Assembly (NCBI GenBank): GCA_031281985.1
Contig: JAITEO010000159.1
Coordinates: 1 to 7,302 of the forward strand
Reading direction: 5' to 3'
DNA: 7,302 nucleotides
Origin: Zoogloeaceae bacterium
GTDB taxonomy: Bacteria; Pseudomonadota; Gammaproteobacteria; Burkholderiales; Rhodocyclaceae
Position numbers and translations under genes: made by a program. The stretch's first letter is position 1. Each line of letters opens with the position of its first letter. Under the pieces are notes generated by a model. It saw nothing but the letters and a program-made list of their open reading frames with translations. It searched no databases and was not told where the DNA came from. This document shows positions 1 through 7,154 of the stretch, piece by piece.

Positions 1-76
1 GCTGACCACTCTGGCCGCTCTGGTCGATATCGATGACCAGGCGACTATTTCCGATGGGGCTTTTCATCAAGTGCAT
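1..76 (-). CDS. Possible 5' end of an unidentified gene, cut by the window edge
   Basis: On the minus strand an ATG at 76-74 opens a frame that stays open to the window edge. Its 25 visible codons begin MHLMKSPIGNSRLVIDID and continue with a Ser-Gly-Gln-rich stretch. An AAGGAA Shine-Dalgarno-like sequence (complement of 81-86) lies a few bases upstream, and the codons from about residue 12 onward look like the GC-rich usage of the neighbouring genes. The frame starts 35 bases after the chemoreceptor stop on the same strand, so it could be co-transcribed with it. A second in-frame ATG (67-65) has no ribosome binding site. Too little is visible to assign a family or function. A chance open frame this short is quite possible. 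Confidence 0.42.
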   Translation of the reverse strand, partial: MHLMKSPIGNSRLVIDIDQSGQSGQ

Positions 77-111
77 GCTTTTCCTTTGCGCGCGCCGCCG
101 CCTCCGGAAGT

Positions 112-2145
112 TCAAACCACGAAGTGTCCGACTTCCTGGGTCAGTCTTTCCGCTTCCGTTTTCAGGTCGGCGGCGTTTTGCGAGATGTCCTGCGTCACGT
201 GTTCGGTCTCTTCGGTGGCTTCCGTTGCGGCGTTGATCTGTTGGGTGATGACCTGTGCCGCCGCGACCTGTTGCCGGGTGGCTTCGGCGATGCTGGTCAC
301 GGCGCGGGCGATGTCGTGGGTGATGTCCTCGATCGCCTCCAGGGCGACGCCCGCCGCGCTGGAAAATTCCGTGCCGTTCTGCGTTTCGTTTACCACCTCG
401 CTGATGGAGGCGCGCACGGCGGTCACGCCGGTCGTCACATGGCTCAGGATGTCGCCGATTTCGTTGGCCGAATGCGCGGACTGTTCGGCGAGTTTGCGCA
501 CTTCGTCGGCCACCACCGCGAAGCCGCGCCCGACTTCCCCGGCGCGCGCCGCCTCGATGGCGGCGTTCAGTGCCAGAAGATTGGTCTGCCCGGCAATGGC
601 GCTGATGGTGGCGACGACCTTTTCGATCTGGCGCGAATGCTCGGTCAGCGTTTCCACCTCGGATAACGACGACTGCACGCGGGTTTCGATGGCCTGTATC
701 GAATGAATGACGTTATGGACGACCTGCTTGCCGTTCTCGACCTTGGTTACGGCATCCGAAGCGCGATCGTGCGCGGCGTTGGCCGATCCGGCGATATGGT
801 TGATCGAGGCCGAGAGTTCCTCGATGCTGCTGTTCATCTGCGTCGAGGAAGAGGCCAGCCCGGTCATGCTGCCGGAAAGCTGGCGCAGGGACTCGAAAGC
901 GTCGGCGGCAAACCCCGCCACCTTTTCCGCCGAGCCGCGAATGGCGCCGACCAGGGTTTTCATGGCGCTCTTGGTTTCGTCGATGCGCAGGGCCAGGCCG
1001 TCGATTTCGTTGTGCGAATCCGGGCTGGTTTCCATTTGATGCGTCAAATCGCCTTTTCCCATGTACGCCAGTTCCTGCGCGACGCGGTCAATCGGCCGCA
1101 ACTGCCAGCGGATGAGCCAGAAAAGACATGCCACCAGCAGGATCACGGTAATCGCCAGCCCCATCAGCACCAGGTTGCGGATGCCATCGTAGGGCGCCGT
1201 GAATTCGTCTTCCGGGGTGGCGGCCACGACGATCCAGTGCAGCGCGGGAATGCGGTCGAACACCGCGATTTTCTGCCGGGAACGCCCGTCCACTTCCTGC
1301 CAGGCGTAGGACAGGAAGCCGTTCTTCTGTTCGAGGATGGTCGTCAGCACCGCCTGGAGTTTTTCCTCCACGTCGCTGATGTTCTTGCCCTGGAACTCTG
1401 GATGCATGATGAAATGGGCTTCCTTGGTGTCACCCACAGCCTCGCCGATGATGAACGGATAGCCGGTCTTGCCGATGACGATGGAACCCAGGCGCTCTTT
1501 CAACGTATCGACATTTTCCTCGATGGAGACGCGCATCGAAATCGCGCCGATCACCCTGCCGCTGCCCTCCTTCAAGGGCTTGACCGCCAGAGCGTACATT
1601 TTCCCGGAACGCTGGATGGCGCCGAGGTGGACATTGCCTTCCAGCAGGGTCTGGGCGTAGTCGTCGGTCAGTTGTTCGCCGTCGCGATAACGTCCGCTCG
1701 CATCCTTGAGGAGCGTCGTCGCGCGGTAGAACTGGTTGCCGTCCCGCAACAGGAAGGCGACATCGTGGGAAGGGTTGCGTTCCTTGTAGCGCAGGAGAAA
1801 AGCCTGGTTGCCGACGCCGCGAATGTCGCCGAACATCAGTTCAGGCCGGGACACGCCAGCGATGTCCACCCGGTTGCCGGTCAGCCGGGCTGCCGCGGGC
1901 AGTTCGCGCTCGAATTGCTCCAGGGCGATCTGCGCGTCCCGCTTCATGCTCTCCTCGGCATATTCGAGGGTACGGGCAATCAGATCGGTCTGCGTTTTCA
2001 GCGTATTCTGGCTCTCCGTCAACGCAATGCCGTGCGTGCGCGCCGACAGGATGAAGGAAAGCGTCACAGTCGCGACAACGCAGACCAAAATGACGCCAAT
2101 CAGAGTTTGTTGCGCCAAGGGAAGGCGACGAATGGCAGATAACAT
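112..2145 (-). CDS. Methyl-accepting chemotaxis protein with periplasmic double-Cache sensor
   Basis: This is a 677-residue inner-membrane chemoreceptor that transmits ligand binding to CheA/CheW and so to the flagellar motor. An N-terminal membrane helix (about 14-34) is followed by a periplasmic region (about 35-323) resembling the Cache_3-Cache_2 fusion sensor, with segments such as [20 protein letters not shown] (128-147) and [13 protein letters not shown] (196-208). A second membrane helix (about 324-346) leads into HAMP (about 346-398). The cytoplasmic coiled coil carries the conserved hairpin tip, [20 protein letters not shown] (517-536), then [18 protein letters not shown] (539-556). 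Roughly 140 residues lie on each side of the tip, which would suit about 20 heptads per helix (40H class), though this was not aligned. The C-terminus ends QEVGHFVV with no NWETF-like CheR-binding pentapeptide. The start is supported by GGGAGA (complement of 151-156 in the 2100s) five bases before the ATG. The ligand cannot be predicted from sequence alone. Confidence 0.97.
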   Translation of the reverse strand: MLSAIRRLPLAQQTLIGVILVCVVATVTLSFILSARTHGIALTESQNTLKTQTDLIARTLEYAEESMKRDAQIALEQFERELPAAARLTGNRVDIAGVSRPELMFGDIRGVGNQAFLLRYKERNPSHDVAFLLRDGNQFYRATTLLKDASGRYRDGEQLTDDYAQTLLEGNVHLGAIQRSGKMYALAVKPLKEGSGRVIGAISMRVSIEENVDTLKERLGSIVIGKTGYPFIIGEAVGDTKEAHFIMHPEFQGKNISDVEEKLQAVLTTILEQKNGFLSYAWQEVDGRSRQKIAVFDRIPALHWIVVAATPEDEFTAPYDGIRNLVLMGLAITVILLVACLFWLIRWQLRPIDRVAQELAYMGKGDLTHQMETSPDSHNEIDGLALRIDETKSAMKTLVGAIRGSAEKVAGFAADAFESLRQLSGSMTGLASSSTQMNSSIEELSASINHIAGSANAAHDRASDAVTKVENGKQVVHNVIHSIQAIETRVQSSLSEVETLTEHSRQIEKVVATISAIAGQTNLLALNAAIEAARAGEVGRGFAVVADEVRKLAEQSAHSANEIGDILSHVTTGVTAVRASISEVVNETQNGTEFSSAAGVALEAIEDITHDIARAVTSIAEATRQQVAAAQVITQQINAATEATEETEHVTQDISQNAADLKTEAERLTQEVGHFVV

Positions 2146-2172
2146 GACAGTCTCCCGTATTGCCGAAGAAAT

Positions 2173-2201
2173 ATGATGGCACAGTTTGCGGCAGATGTCA
2201 T
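2173..2201 (-). promoter_or_regulatory. Candidate sigma-70-type promoter for the chemoreceptor gene
   Basis: On the minus strand, ATGACA (complement of 2196-2201, five of six matches to TTGACA) is followed after exactly 17 bases by CATCAT (complement of 2173-2178, four of six matches to TATAAT). Initiation would fall about 20 bases before the start codon. No flagellar sigma-28 consensus was found by eye. Such matches are common by chance, so this is only a candidate. Confidence 0.27.
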
Positions 2202-2204
2202 GAA

Positions 2205-2315
2205 TCAGGGTTCAGGTATCAGGAATCAGGTATCAGAAAACCCCGCGCGCCTTGCCAACCGGCACGCGCTGGCTTCCGTCCTCTGATTCCTGATACCTGA
2301 TCCCTGATACCTGAA
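2205..2315. repeat. Heptameric TCAGGNA repeats forming a 26-bp inverted repeat
   Basis: The left block (2205-2236) reads as four heptamers, TCAGGGT, TCAGGTA, TCAGGAA and TCAGGTA, plus TCAG. The right block (2283-2315) is the same kind of array on the opposite strand: CTGA, then TTCCTGA, TACCTGA, TCCCTGA, TACCTGA and a final A. The arms 2211-2236 and 2290-2315 are reverse complements at 25 of 26 positions, separated by 53 bp of GC-rich sequence (2237-2289). The structure fills the middle of the region between the divergent chemoreceptor and metG genes. Heptanucleotide arrays of this general sort are known as short tandem repeats in some bacteria, but the family of this one is not recognised. 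Transcribed in either direction it could form a long stem. Confidence 0.93.
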
Positions 2316-2332
2316 TTCTTCTGGCGTAGAAT
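2304..2332 (+). promoter_or_regulatory. Candidate metG promoter with -35 inside the repeat
   Basis: TAGAAT at 2327-2332 matches TATAAT at five of six positions. CTGATA at 2304-2309, 17 bases upstream, matches TTGACA at four of six. The -35 lies inside the right arm of the heptamer repeat. Initiation near 2339 would leave a leader of about 26 bases. The leader ends GTCCATTCCC directly before the ATG, with no clear Shine-Dalgarno sequence. Moderate support from box quality and spacing only. Confidence 0.4.
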
Positions 2333-2364
2333 CCGACTTTTGCTACCACTGATCGTCCATTCCC

Positions 2365-4443
2365 ATGACCCGTAAAATTCTTGTCACTTCCGCGCTTCCT
2401 TACGCCAATGGCGCGATTCATCTGGGACATCTGGTTGAATATATCCAGACCGACATCTGGGTGCGCTTTCAGAAAATGCGCGGGCATACGTGCTGGTATG
2501 TCTGCGCCGACGATACGCATGGCACGCCCGTCATGTTGCGCGCCGAGAAGGAGGGCGTTACTCCGGAACAGTTGATCGAGCGGGTGCATGACGAACACGC
2601 GCGGGATTTCGCGGGTTTTGGCGTGGAATTCGACAACTACCACAGCACCCACTCGCCGGAAACCCGCGCGTTCTGCGAACTGTTCTACCAGCGCCTGAAG
2701 GCGGAAAAACTGATTGAAGCGCGTTCCATCGAGCAGTTCTACGACCCGATAAAGGCCATGTTCCTGCCGGATCGCTTCATCAAGGGCGAGTGTCCCAAGT
2801 GTGGCGCGGCGGATCAATATGGCGACAACTGCGAAGTCTGCGGCGCGGCCTACGCGCCGACGGAACTGAAGAATCCCTATTCCGCCGTCTCCGGCGCGAA
2901 GCCGGAATTGCGCCATTCCGAGCATTATTTCTTCCGCCTTTCCGATCCGCGCTGCGAGGCTTTTTTGCGCCAATACACCAGTCGCGCGAGCGGCAGGTTG
3001 CAGCCCGAGGCCGCCAACAAGATGCAGGAATGGCTGGGCGAGGCCGGTGCGCATCGCCTGACCGACTGGGACATTTCCCGCGACGCGCCCTATTTCGGCT
3101 TTGAAATCCCCGGCGCGCCGGGCAAGTTCTTCTACGTCTGGCTGGACGCGCCCATCGGCTACATGGGTTCCTTCCAGAACCTGTGCGCGAAGAAGGGACT
3201 GAATTTCGACGCCTATTTCCGCCCCGATTCCGATGCCGAGCTGTATCACTTCATCGGCAAGGACATCCTGTATTTCCACGCCCTGTTCTGGCCTGCCGAA
3301 TTGGCGCACGCGGGATTTCGCACGCCCACCGGCATCTTCGCGCACGGGTTCCTGACCGTGGATGGCGCGAAGATGTCCAAGTCGCGCGGCACCTTCATCA
3401 CCGCGGAAAGCTATCTGCGCCAGGGGTTGAACCCGGAATGGCTGCGCTACTACTTCGCCGGAAAACTGACCAACACCCTGGAAGACCTCGATCTGAACCT
3501 GGAAGATTTCGTTGCGCGTGTAAACGCCGATCTGATTGGCAAATACGTGAATATCGCCAGCCGCGCCGCCGGGTTCCTCTGCAAGCGGTTCGAGGGCAAA
3601 CTGGCCGCCGCCGACGCCAACCTGCCCGTCCTGCGCGCCATCATCGAGGCCGCGCCGCGCATCGCTCAACTCTACGAAGCGCGCGAATTCGCCAAGGCCA
3701 TGCGCGAAATCATGACGCTGGCCGACCAGGCCAATCAGTACGTCGACGGCGTCAAACCCTGGGAACTGGCAAAACAGGCAGGCAAGGAGGCCGAATTGCA
3801 CCTCGCCTGCACCCACTGCCTCAACCTGTTTTGTCTGCTTACCGCGCTCTTGAAGCCAGTATTGCCCAGACTGGCAAAACAGGCGGAGGATTTTCTGCAC
3901 CTCGCCCCGCTGACCTGGGAAGACGCCGCCCGCCCGCTGCCCGCAGGCCACGTCATCCGCGCCTACCAACACCTGATGACCCGCATCGACCCGAAACAGG
4001 TGACGGCGCTGGTGGAAGCCAACAAGGAAGGCATGGCCTTGGCGGCGTCCGCCGTCCGCGCACCGGAAAAAGCAGAAAAACCAGAAAAACCGGAAAAAGC
4101 GGAAGAAGTCATCGGCATCGACGATTTCCTGCGGGTAGACCTGCGCGTTGCCCGCATCGTCGAGGCCAGCGCCGTCGAAGGTGCGGAAAAACTCGTGCGT
4201 CTCGTGCTCGACATCGGCGAAGAAAAGCCGCGCCAGGTGTTCGCGGGCATAAAATCCGCCTACGACCCGGCGGCGCTCACCGGACGCCTCACGGTCATGG
4301 TTGCCAACCTCGCGCCGCGCAAGATGCGCTTCGGCACGAGCGAAGGCATGGTGCTTGCCGCCTCCGGCGCGAACGACGCGGCGGGCGGCATCTATCTCCT
4401 TTCCCCGGATTCCGGCGCTGTGCCGGGCATGCGGGTGAAGTGA
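2365..4443 (+). CDS. metG: Methionyl-tRNA synthetase
   Basis: This cytoplasmic class I aminoacyl-tRNA synthetase charges tRNA-Met, including initiator tRNA, with methionine using ATP. The 692-residue product starts [19 protein letters not shown], as expected for the family, so the ATG at 2365 is firm despite the lack of an obvious ribosome binding site. The HIGH-type motif is HLGH (19-22). One zinc knuckle has four cysteines at 143, 146, 156 and 159. The KMSKS loop is intact at 336-340. Anticodon-binding residues equivalent to E. coli Asn391, Arg395 and Trp461 are visible as N396, R400 and W466. After a Pro-Glu-Lys linker (about 567-582) comes the C-terminal Trbp111/EMAP-II-like tRNA-binding and dimerisation domain (about 583-692, with [15 protein letters not shown] at its start). 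Length is slightly above the 677 residues of the E. coli enzyme. It appears complete and functional, and reads on into the gene 15 bases downstream. Confidence 0.99.
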   Translation: MTRKILVTSALPYANGAIHLGHLVEYIQTDIWVRFQKMRGHTCWYVCADDTHGTPVMLRAEKEGVTPEQLIERVHDEHARDFAGFGVEFDNYHSTHSPETRAFCELFYQRLKAEKLIEARSIEQFYDPIKAMFLPDRFIKGECPKCGAADQYGDNCEVCGAAYAPTELKNPYSAVSGAKPELRHSEHYFFRLSDPRCEAFLRQYTSRASGRLQPEAANKMQEWLGEAGAHRLTDWDISRDAPYFGFEIPGAPGKFFYVWLDAPIGYMGSFQNLCAKKGLNFDAYFRPDSDAELYHFIGKDILYFHALFWPAELAHAGFRTPTGIFAHGFLTVDGAKMSKSRGTFITAESYLRQGLNPEWLRYYFAGKLTNTLEDLDLNLEDFVARVNADLIGKYVNIASRAAGFLCKRFEGKLAAADANLPVLRAIIEAAPRIAQLYEAREFAKAMREIMTLADQANQYVDGVKPWELAKQAGKEAELHLACTHCLNLFCLLTALLKPVLPRLAKQAEDFLHLAPLTWEDAARPLPAGHVIRAYQHLMTRIDPKQVTALVEANKEGMALAASAVRAPEKAEKPEKPEKAEEVIGIDDFLRVDLRVARIVEASAVEGAEKLVRLVLDIGEEKPRQVFAGIKSAYDPAALTGRLTVMVANLAPRKMRFGTSEGMVLAASGANDAAGGIYLLSPDSGAVPGMRVK
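4063..4107 (+). repeat. Nine-base repeat encoding the Pro/Ala-Glu-Lys linker of MetG
   Basis: Five imperfect 9-base units (CCG/GCA/CCA/CCG/GCG followed by GAA and AAA or GAA) encode [15 protein letters not shown], residues 567-581 of MetG. The stretch joins the anticodon-binding body to the C-terminal tRNA-binding domain. It is A-rich compared with the surrounding gene and is likely to vary in unit number between relatives. A charged flexible linker at this position is normal in the family. Confidence 0.7.
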
Positions 4444-4458
4444 TTCTGGAGAAGGCGC

Positions 4459-5022
4459 ATGCGACATGGCGCATGGCTTGGATGGCTTGCGGGGATCTTT
4501 TTTGCGCTCGCGATCTGCGGCGGCGCGCAGGCCGGGGAAGGCGCAAAAGTGGCTTGCCATGACATGGCGGGCGACTATCGGGTCGCCGAGACCTTCATCG
4601 CCGCGGAGTTTCTCCCCCTTGCCCGCGGCGTGCTGGCGGAAACGACGGGAGGGCGCGCGCAAGACGAGGACGGCCAGTCCGGCGATCCCGTCCTGAGCAT
4701 CCGTCTGGCGGAGGGCGTATTCACAGTATCGACCGCGGGCAGGAGCGATACGGCAAAAGTGGCGGAGGAGCCGTCATCCGATGAATGGCCATGCTGGCTG
4801 CAACTCGAGGACAATTCCACGACCTATATCCTGCGCGCGGATTTGCGCAAGGCAAGCGACGAACAAGTGGAACAATTGTCGCGCGCCCTGTCCTACCAGT
4901 GGTTTTCCGAAGTAACGCCCGAAAAGGCGCGCGCCCTCCAGTACGCCATGGTCATCTCCGTGCACCTGGTCGGCGTGACCAGTGGCGCAATGATCGTGCC
5001 GCTGGAAAAAATCGAGGAGTAA
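4459..5022 (+). CDS. Predicted secreted protein of unknown function, downstream of metG
   Basis: A 187-residue product of no family I recognise. The N-terminus has a short positive region (MRHG), a hydrophobic core (about 6-20) and a likely signal peptidase I site at AQA-GEG (after residue 25), so a periplasmic location is inferred. Cys20 is preceded by LAI, a poor lipobox, so a lipoprotein is unlikely. The mature part has exactly two cysteines, C33 (VACHD) and C112 (WPCWL), which could form a disulfide. It also has an acidic segment before WPCW, a helical-looking stretch at about 129-155 and a hydrophobic C-terminal part (about 160-181). There is no second membrane helix of convincing length. 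GGAGAAGG at 4448-4455 is a strong ribosome binding site with good spacing. The gene begins 15 bases after the metG stop, so co-transcription with metG is very likely. Confidence 0.88.
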   Translation: MRHGAWLGWLAGIFFALAICGGAQAGEGAKVACHDMAGDYRVAETFIAAEFLPLARGVLAETTGGRAQDEDGQSGDPVLSIRLAEGVFTVSTAGRSDTAKVAEEPSSDEWPCWLQLEDNSTTYILRADLRKASDEQVEQLSRALSYQWFSEVTPEKARALQYAMVISVHLVGVTSGAMIVPLEKIEE

Positions 5023-5057
5023 AGGCAACGAAACTCCGGGACTGTGTTGGTTTTGCG

Positions 5058-5105
5058 TTGGGTTTACATGGTTTGAAACTGGGCTTTGCCTGGCTTCAGA
5101 CCCAA
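5058..5105 (+). other. Possible long-range stem in the gap before the transporter gene
   Basis: TTGGGTTT (5058-5065) can pair with AGACCCAA (5098-5105), eight pairs including one G-U. The enclosed 32 bases contain two small palindromes, GTTTGAAAC (5071-5079) and GGCTTTGCC (5082-5090). This may be structured 3' untranslated RNA of the metG transcript. No known RNA family is recognised, and chance pairing cannot be excluded. Confidence 0.25.
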
Positions 5106-5107
5106 GA

Positions 5108-5142
5108 TAAACCGGTAAAAAGTGGGGGTTTACTTTTTGCCG
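5108..5142 (+). terminator. Overlapping hairpins, possible terminator of the metG transcript
   Basis: Two structures compete. In the first, TAAACC (5108-5113) pairs with GGTTTA (5127-5132), and a run of five T (5134-5138) follows one base later, like a weak intrinsic terminator. In the second, an 11-pair stem joins 5113-5123 with 5132-5142, including one G-U pair, around an eight-base loop. It buries the T run in its own stem. The two cannot form together because they share 5113 and 5132. The site is 85 bases after the secreted-protein gene and before the transporter promoter candidate, so a terminator role is the simplest reading. Confidence 0.38.
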
Positions 5143-5194
5143 CTTCCCAAAAACCTTTTGCACAAATCGAGTCTGTGTTCTTTTTTGGATAGAG

Positions 5195-5200
5195 GATAAT
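5195..5200 (+). promoter_or_regulatory. Candidate -10 box for the SulP transporter gene
   Basis: GATAAT matches TATAAT at five of six positions and would place initiation around 5207, about 20 bases ahead of the start codon. No good -35 lies at the expected spacing; the nearest resemblance, TTGCAC at 5158-5163, is much too far away. An activator-dependent promoter, or read-through from metG, are alternatives. Confidence 0.35.
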
Positions 5201-5227
5201 CCGCTTTTCCCATCCAATGGCATCGCC

Positions 5228-6916
5228 ATGAAATTCGCTTTTCACCCCAAGATTCTGGATTGCCTGGCCGATTACGACCGGACGCAGTTCGGCAAGGACG
5301 TGGCTTCCGGCGTTACCGTGGGCGTGTTGGCGCTGCCTTTGGCGATGGCCTTTGCCATTGCCAGCGGCGCGCCGGTGGCGGCCGGCATCTGGACGGGCAT
5401 CATCGCCGGTTTTCTCATTTCGCTGTTTGGCGGCTCAAGGGTGCAGATCGGCGGGCCGACCGGGGCCTTCATTCCCATCGTCTATGGCATCGTCGCCGCG
5501 CACGACCTGGACGGCCTGTTGATTGCCACCATGCTGGCGGGCGTCTTCCTGCTGTTGATGGGCATTTTCCGCATGGGGCAACTGATACGCTTCATCCCGG
5601 TTTCGGTGGTCATCGGCTTTACCACCGGCATTGCCGTGGTCATTTTCATGTCGCAGATCAAGGACTTTCTGGGGCTGAGTATCGACAAGCTGCCGCCTGG
5701 CTTCTTCGCGCAGATCGATACGCTGGCGCATTCCCTGCGTCTCGTCGATTGGCCGACGCTGGCGGTTTCCGTCGCGGCCTTCCTGTTTCTCTTGTTCTAC
5801 AACCGCATGGCGCAAACCCGCGCTCTGGGTTTTCTGCGCCGCGCGCCCGGCCCGCTCGCCGTGCTGGTGGTGGGCACCGCCCTGACCGCGTTGCTGGATG
5901 TGCCAGTCAAGACCATCGGCGTGATTCCCCAGGAGATTCCTGCCTTTGCCCTGCCCAAGCTCTCGCTCGATACCCTGAGCCAACTGATTTCGCCCGCCAT
6001 TGCCATCGCGCTCCTGGGCGCGATTGAATCTCTGCTCTCCGCCCGCGTGGCGGACGCCAGCATCGAGGACACGCACGACCCCAACCAGGAATTGATCGCG
6101 CAGGGACTGGCCAACCTCGCCGCGCCGCTGTTCGGCGGCTTCGCGGCCACCGGGGCGATTGCCCGCACCGCGACCAACATCCGTTCCGGCGGTCGCACCC
6201 CCATTGCCGGAATGGTGCACGCGCTGGTGCTGCTGGCCATCGTGCTCATCCTCGCGCCGTTCGCCCGCCACATTCCCCTGGCGATTCTTTCGGCCATCGT
6301 GGTCGTGGTTTCCCTCAACATGTTCGACCTCCATGCCTTCAAGCGGCTGCGGCATTTTTCCAACAATTACCGGATCATCATGTTGTCCACCTTCGTCATG
6401 ACCGTCGTTTTCGGTCTGACGGTGGCCATCGAACTGGGCATGGTGCTCTCCTGCCTGTTGTTCATCTATCATATTTCCGATCTTACCCGCATCGAATCCG
6501 TGCCGCTTGCCAGGACTTCGGAGACGCGCTACACCGCCAGCGGCAAGCCGCGCATCGCCGCCTGGCGCATCTACGGCTCGCTTTTCTTCGGCGCGGCGAA
6601 CAAATTGGAACCCTTGCTGGAGGTATCCTCCGGCGAGCCGGAAATCCTCATCCTGGATGCCCAGACCCTGATCCAACTGGACAGCACCGGATTGGACGCG
6701 CTGGAAAACCTGCACGGCAAACTTGCGCGCAGCAACGCCGCCCTGCTGCTCTCCGGCCTGCATGGACAACCCGCCGCCATGCTGAAAAAAACCGGCTTCC
6801 TCGAACGCCTGGGCGCGGAAAACCTTTTCCCCAACATCATCGCGGCGCTGCGCGCGGCGGAAAAGCGGCTGGAGGAGACGGCGAACGCGCCGGAAACCGT
6901 GCAACAAAACACATGA
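5228..6916 (+). CDS. SulP-family anion transporter with STAS domain (DauA-like)
   Basis: A 562-residue inner-membrane permease of the SulP/SLC26 family, which carries sulfate, bicarbonate or dicarboxylates depending on the member. The transmembrane part (about 24-430) shows family motifs in order: ALPLAMAFAIASG (35-47), GGPTGAF (75-81), a GFTTGIAVVIFMSQIKDFLG segment, LLGAIESLLSA with Glu267 (262-272) and AQGLANLAAPLFGG through ATGAIARTATN (291-317). The cytoplasmic STAS domain (about 440-545) has QLDSTGLDAL at 483-492. By recalled comparison it is closer to E. coli DauA (YchM) than to plant-type sulfate transporters, but the substrate cannot be assigned, as no carbonic anhydrase or sulfur-assimilation gene is adjacent. 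The start is chosen by the family-typical N-terminus. There is no clear Shine-Dalgarno sequence, and an ATG at 5217 opens only four codons and ends at a TGA overlapping this start. The gene appears intact and probably has its own promoter. Confidence 0.96.
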   Translation: MKFAFHPKILDCLADYDRTQFGKDVASGVTVGVLALPLAMAFAIASGAPVAAGIWTGIIAGFLISLFGGSRVQIGGPTGAFIPIVYGIVAAHDLDGLLIATMLAGVFLLLMGIFRMGQLIRFIPVSVVIGFTTGIAVVIFMSQIKDFLGLSIDKLPPGFFAQIDTLAHSLRLVDWPTLAVSVAAFLFLLFYNRMAQTRALGFLRRAPGPLAVLVVGTALTALLDVPVKTIGVIPQEIPAFALPKLSLDTLSQLISPAIAIALLGAIESLLSARVADASIEDTHDPNQELIAQGLANLAAPLFGGFAATGAIARTATNIRSGGRTPIAGMVHALVLLAIVLILAPFARHIPLAILSAIVVVVSLNMFDLHAFKRLRHFSNNYRIIMLSTFVMTVVFGLTVAIELGMVLSCLLFIYHISDLTRIESVPLARTSETRYTASGKPRIAAWRIYGSLFFGAANKLEPLLEVSSGEPEILILDAQTLIQLDSTGLDALENLHGKLARSNAALLLSGLHGQPAAMLKKTGFLERLGAENLFPNIIAALRAAEKRLEETANAPETVQQNT

Positions 6917-6961
6917 CCGCGCGGATTTCTTCGCCGCCATCCCGCGTGGCGCATTGGGGGA

Positions 6962-6991
6962 CGATCCACATTTCGAGCGCGATCCGCATTT
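6962..6991 (+). repeat. Imperfect direct repeat after the transporter gene
   Basis: CGATCCACATTT (6962-6973) recurs as CGATCCGCATTT (6980-6991), 11 of 12 positions identical with an 18-base period. It lies between the transporter stop and the hairpin at 7000-7024. The role is unknown; a local duplication is the simplest explanation. Confidence 0.6.
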
Positions 6992-6999
6992 GAAAATCC

Positions 7000-7024
7000 G
7001 GGAGCGTCCCGAAGGGACGCCTCC
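7000..7024 (+). terminator. GC-rich stem-loop downstream of the SulP gene
   Basis: GCGTCCC (7004-7010) and GGGACGC (7014-7020) form a perfect seven-pair stem around a GAA loop. The stem extends past one A-C mismatch by a G-U and two G-C pairs to 7000 and 7024. It starts 83 bases after the transporter stop. No T run follows, so it is not a classical intrinsic terminator. It could stabilise the 3' end of the message or be a solitary palindromic repeat. Confidence 0.4.
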
Positions 7025-7098
7025 AGTGTGCGTCGGCGCTTCGTCTGGACGGTTTTTTCTCCACTTTCAATCGCTCCTTGGATTGGATTATCCGGGCG

Positions 7099-7125
7099 AT
7101 CATGCATCGTGCTATCATGCATCGT
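7099..7125 (+). repeat. Perfect 12-bp direct repeat, 15-base period
   Basis: ATCATGCATCGT occurs at 7099-7110 and again at 7114-7125, separated by GCT. A shorter related ATCGTGC follows at 7130-7136, matching 7106-7112. The repeat sits upstream of the two possible start codons at 7154 and 7185, so tandem regulator binding sites are one possibility. Function is unknown. Confidence 0.75.
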
Positions 7126-7133
7126 CACAATCG

Positions 7134-7154
7134 TGCCTGTGCGACAAACAGGCA
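7134..7154 (+). other. Small hairpin or palindromic operator-like site
   Basis: TGCCTGT (7134-7140) and ACAGGCA (7148-7154) are perfect reverse complements around a seven-base GCGACAA spacer. The site follows the 12-bp repeats and ends on the A of the possible ATG at 7154. It could be a protein-binding palindrome or an RNA hairpin near a ribosome binding region. Only the symmetry is seen. Confidence 0.45.

Noticed and set aside
703..2142. A 479-codon plus-strand frame across the chemoreceptor gene
   Set aside because: It is the complement of a complete chemoreceptor with all domains, and no family features appear in the plus-strand translation.
2177..2189. Sigma-54-like TGGCAC ... TTGC on the plus strand
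   Set aside because: Only three bases separate TGGCAC from TTGC, whereas the sigma-54 -24/-12 consensus requires five.
2237..2289. The repeat-flanked 53 bp as a miniature transposon
   Set aside because: The arms are internally tandem heptamers rather than transposon-like ends, no target-site duplication is visible, and the core is very short.
4459..4533. Lipoprotein signal at Cys20 of the metG-linked protein
   Set aside because: The residue before the cysteine is Ile rather than Gly, Ala or Ser, and a good signal peptidase I site (AQA) follows.
2233..4662. An 809-codon open frame antisense to metG
   Set aside because: It lies entirely opposite an unmistakable metG. Its product is low in recognisable motifs, and long antisense frames are common where codon third positions are GC-rich.
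5435..6940. A 501-codon open frame antisense to the SulP gene
   Set aside because: The translation is rich in Gln, Gly, His, Arg and Asp, as expected from reading a membrane-protein gene backwards, and the sense frame is a full SulP protein.
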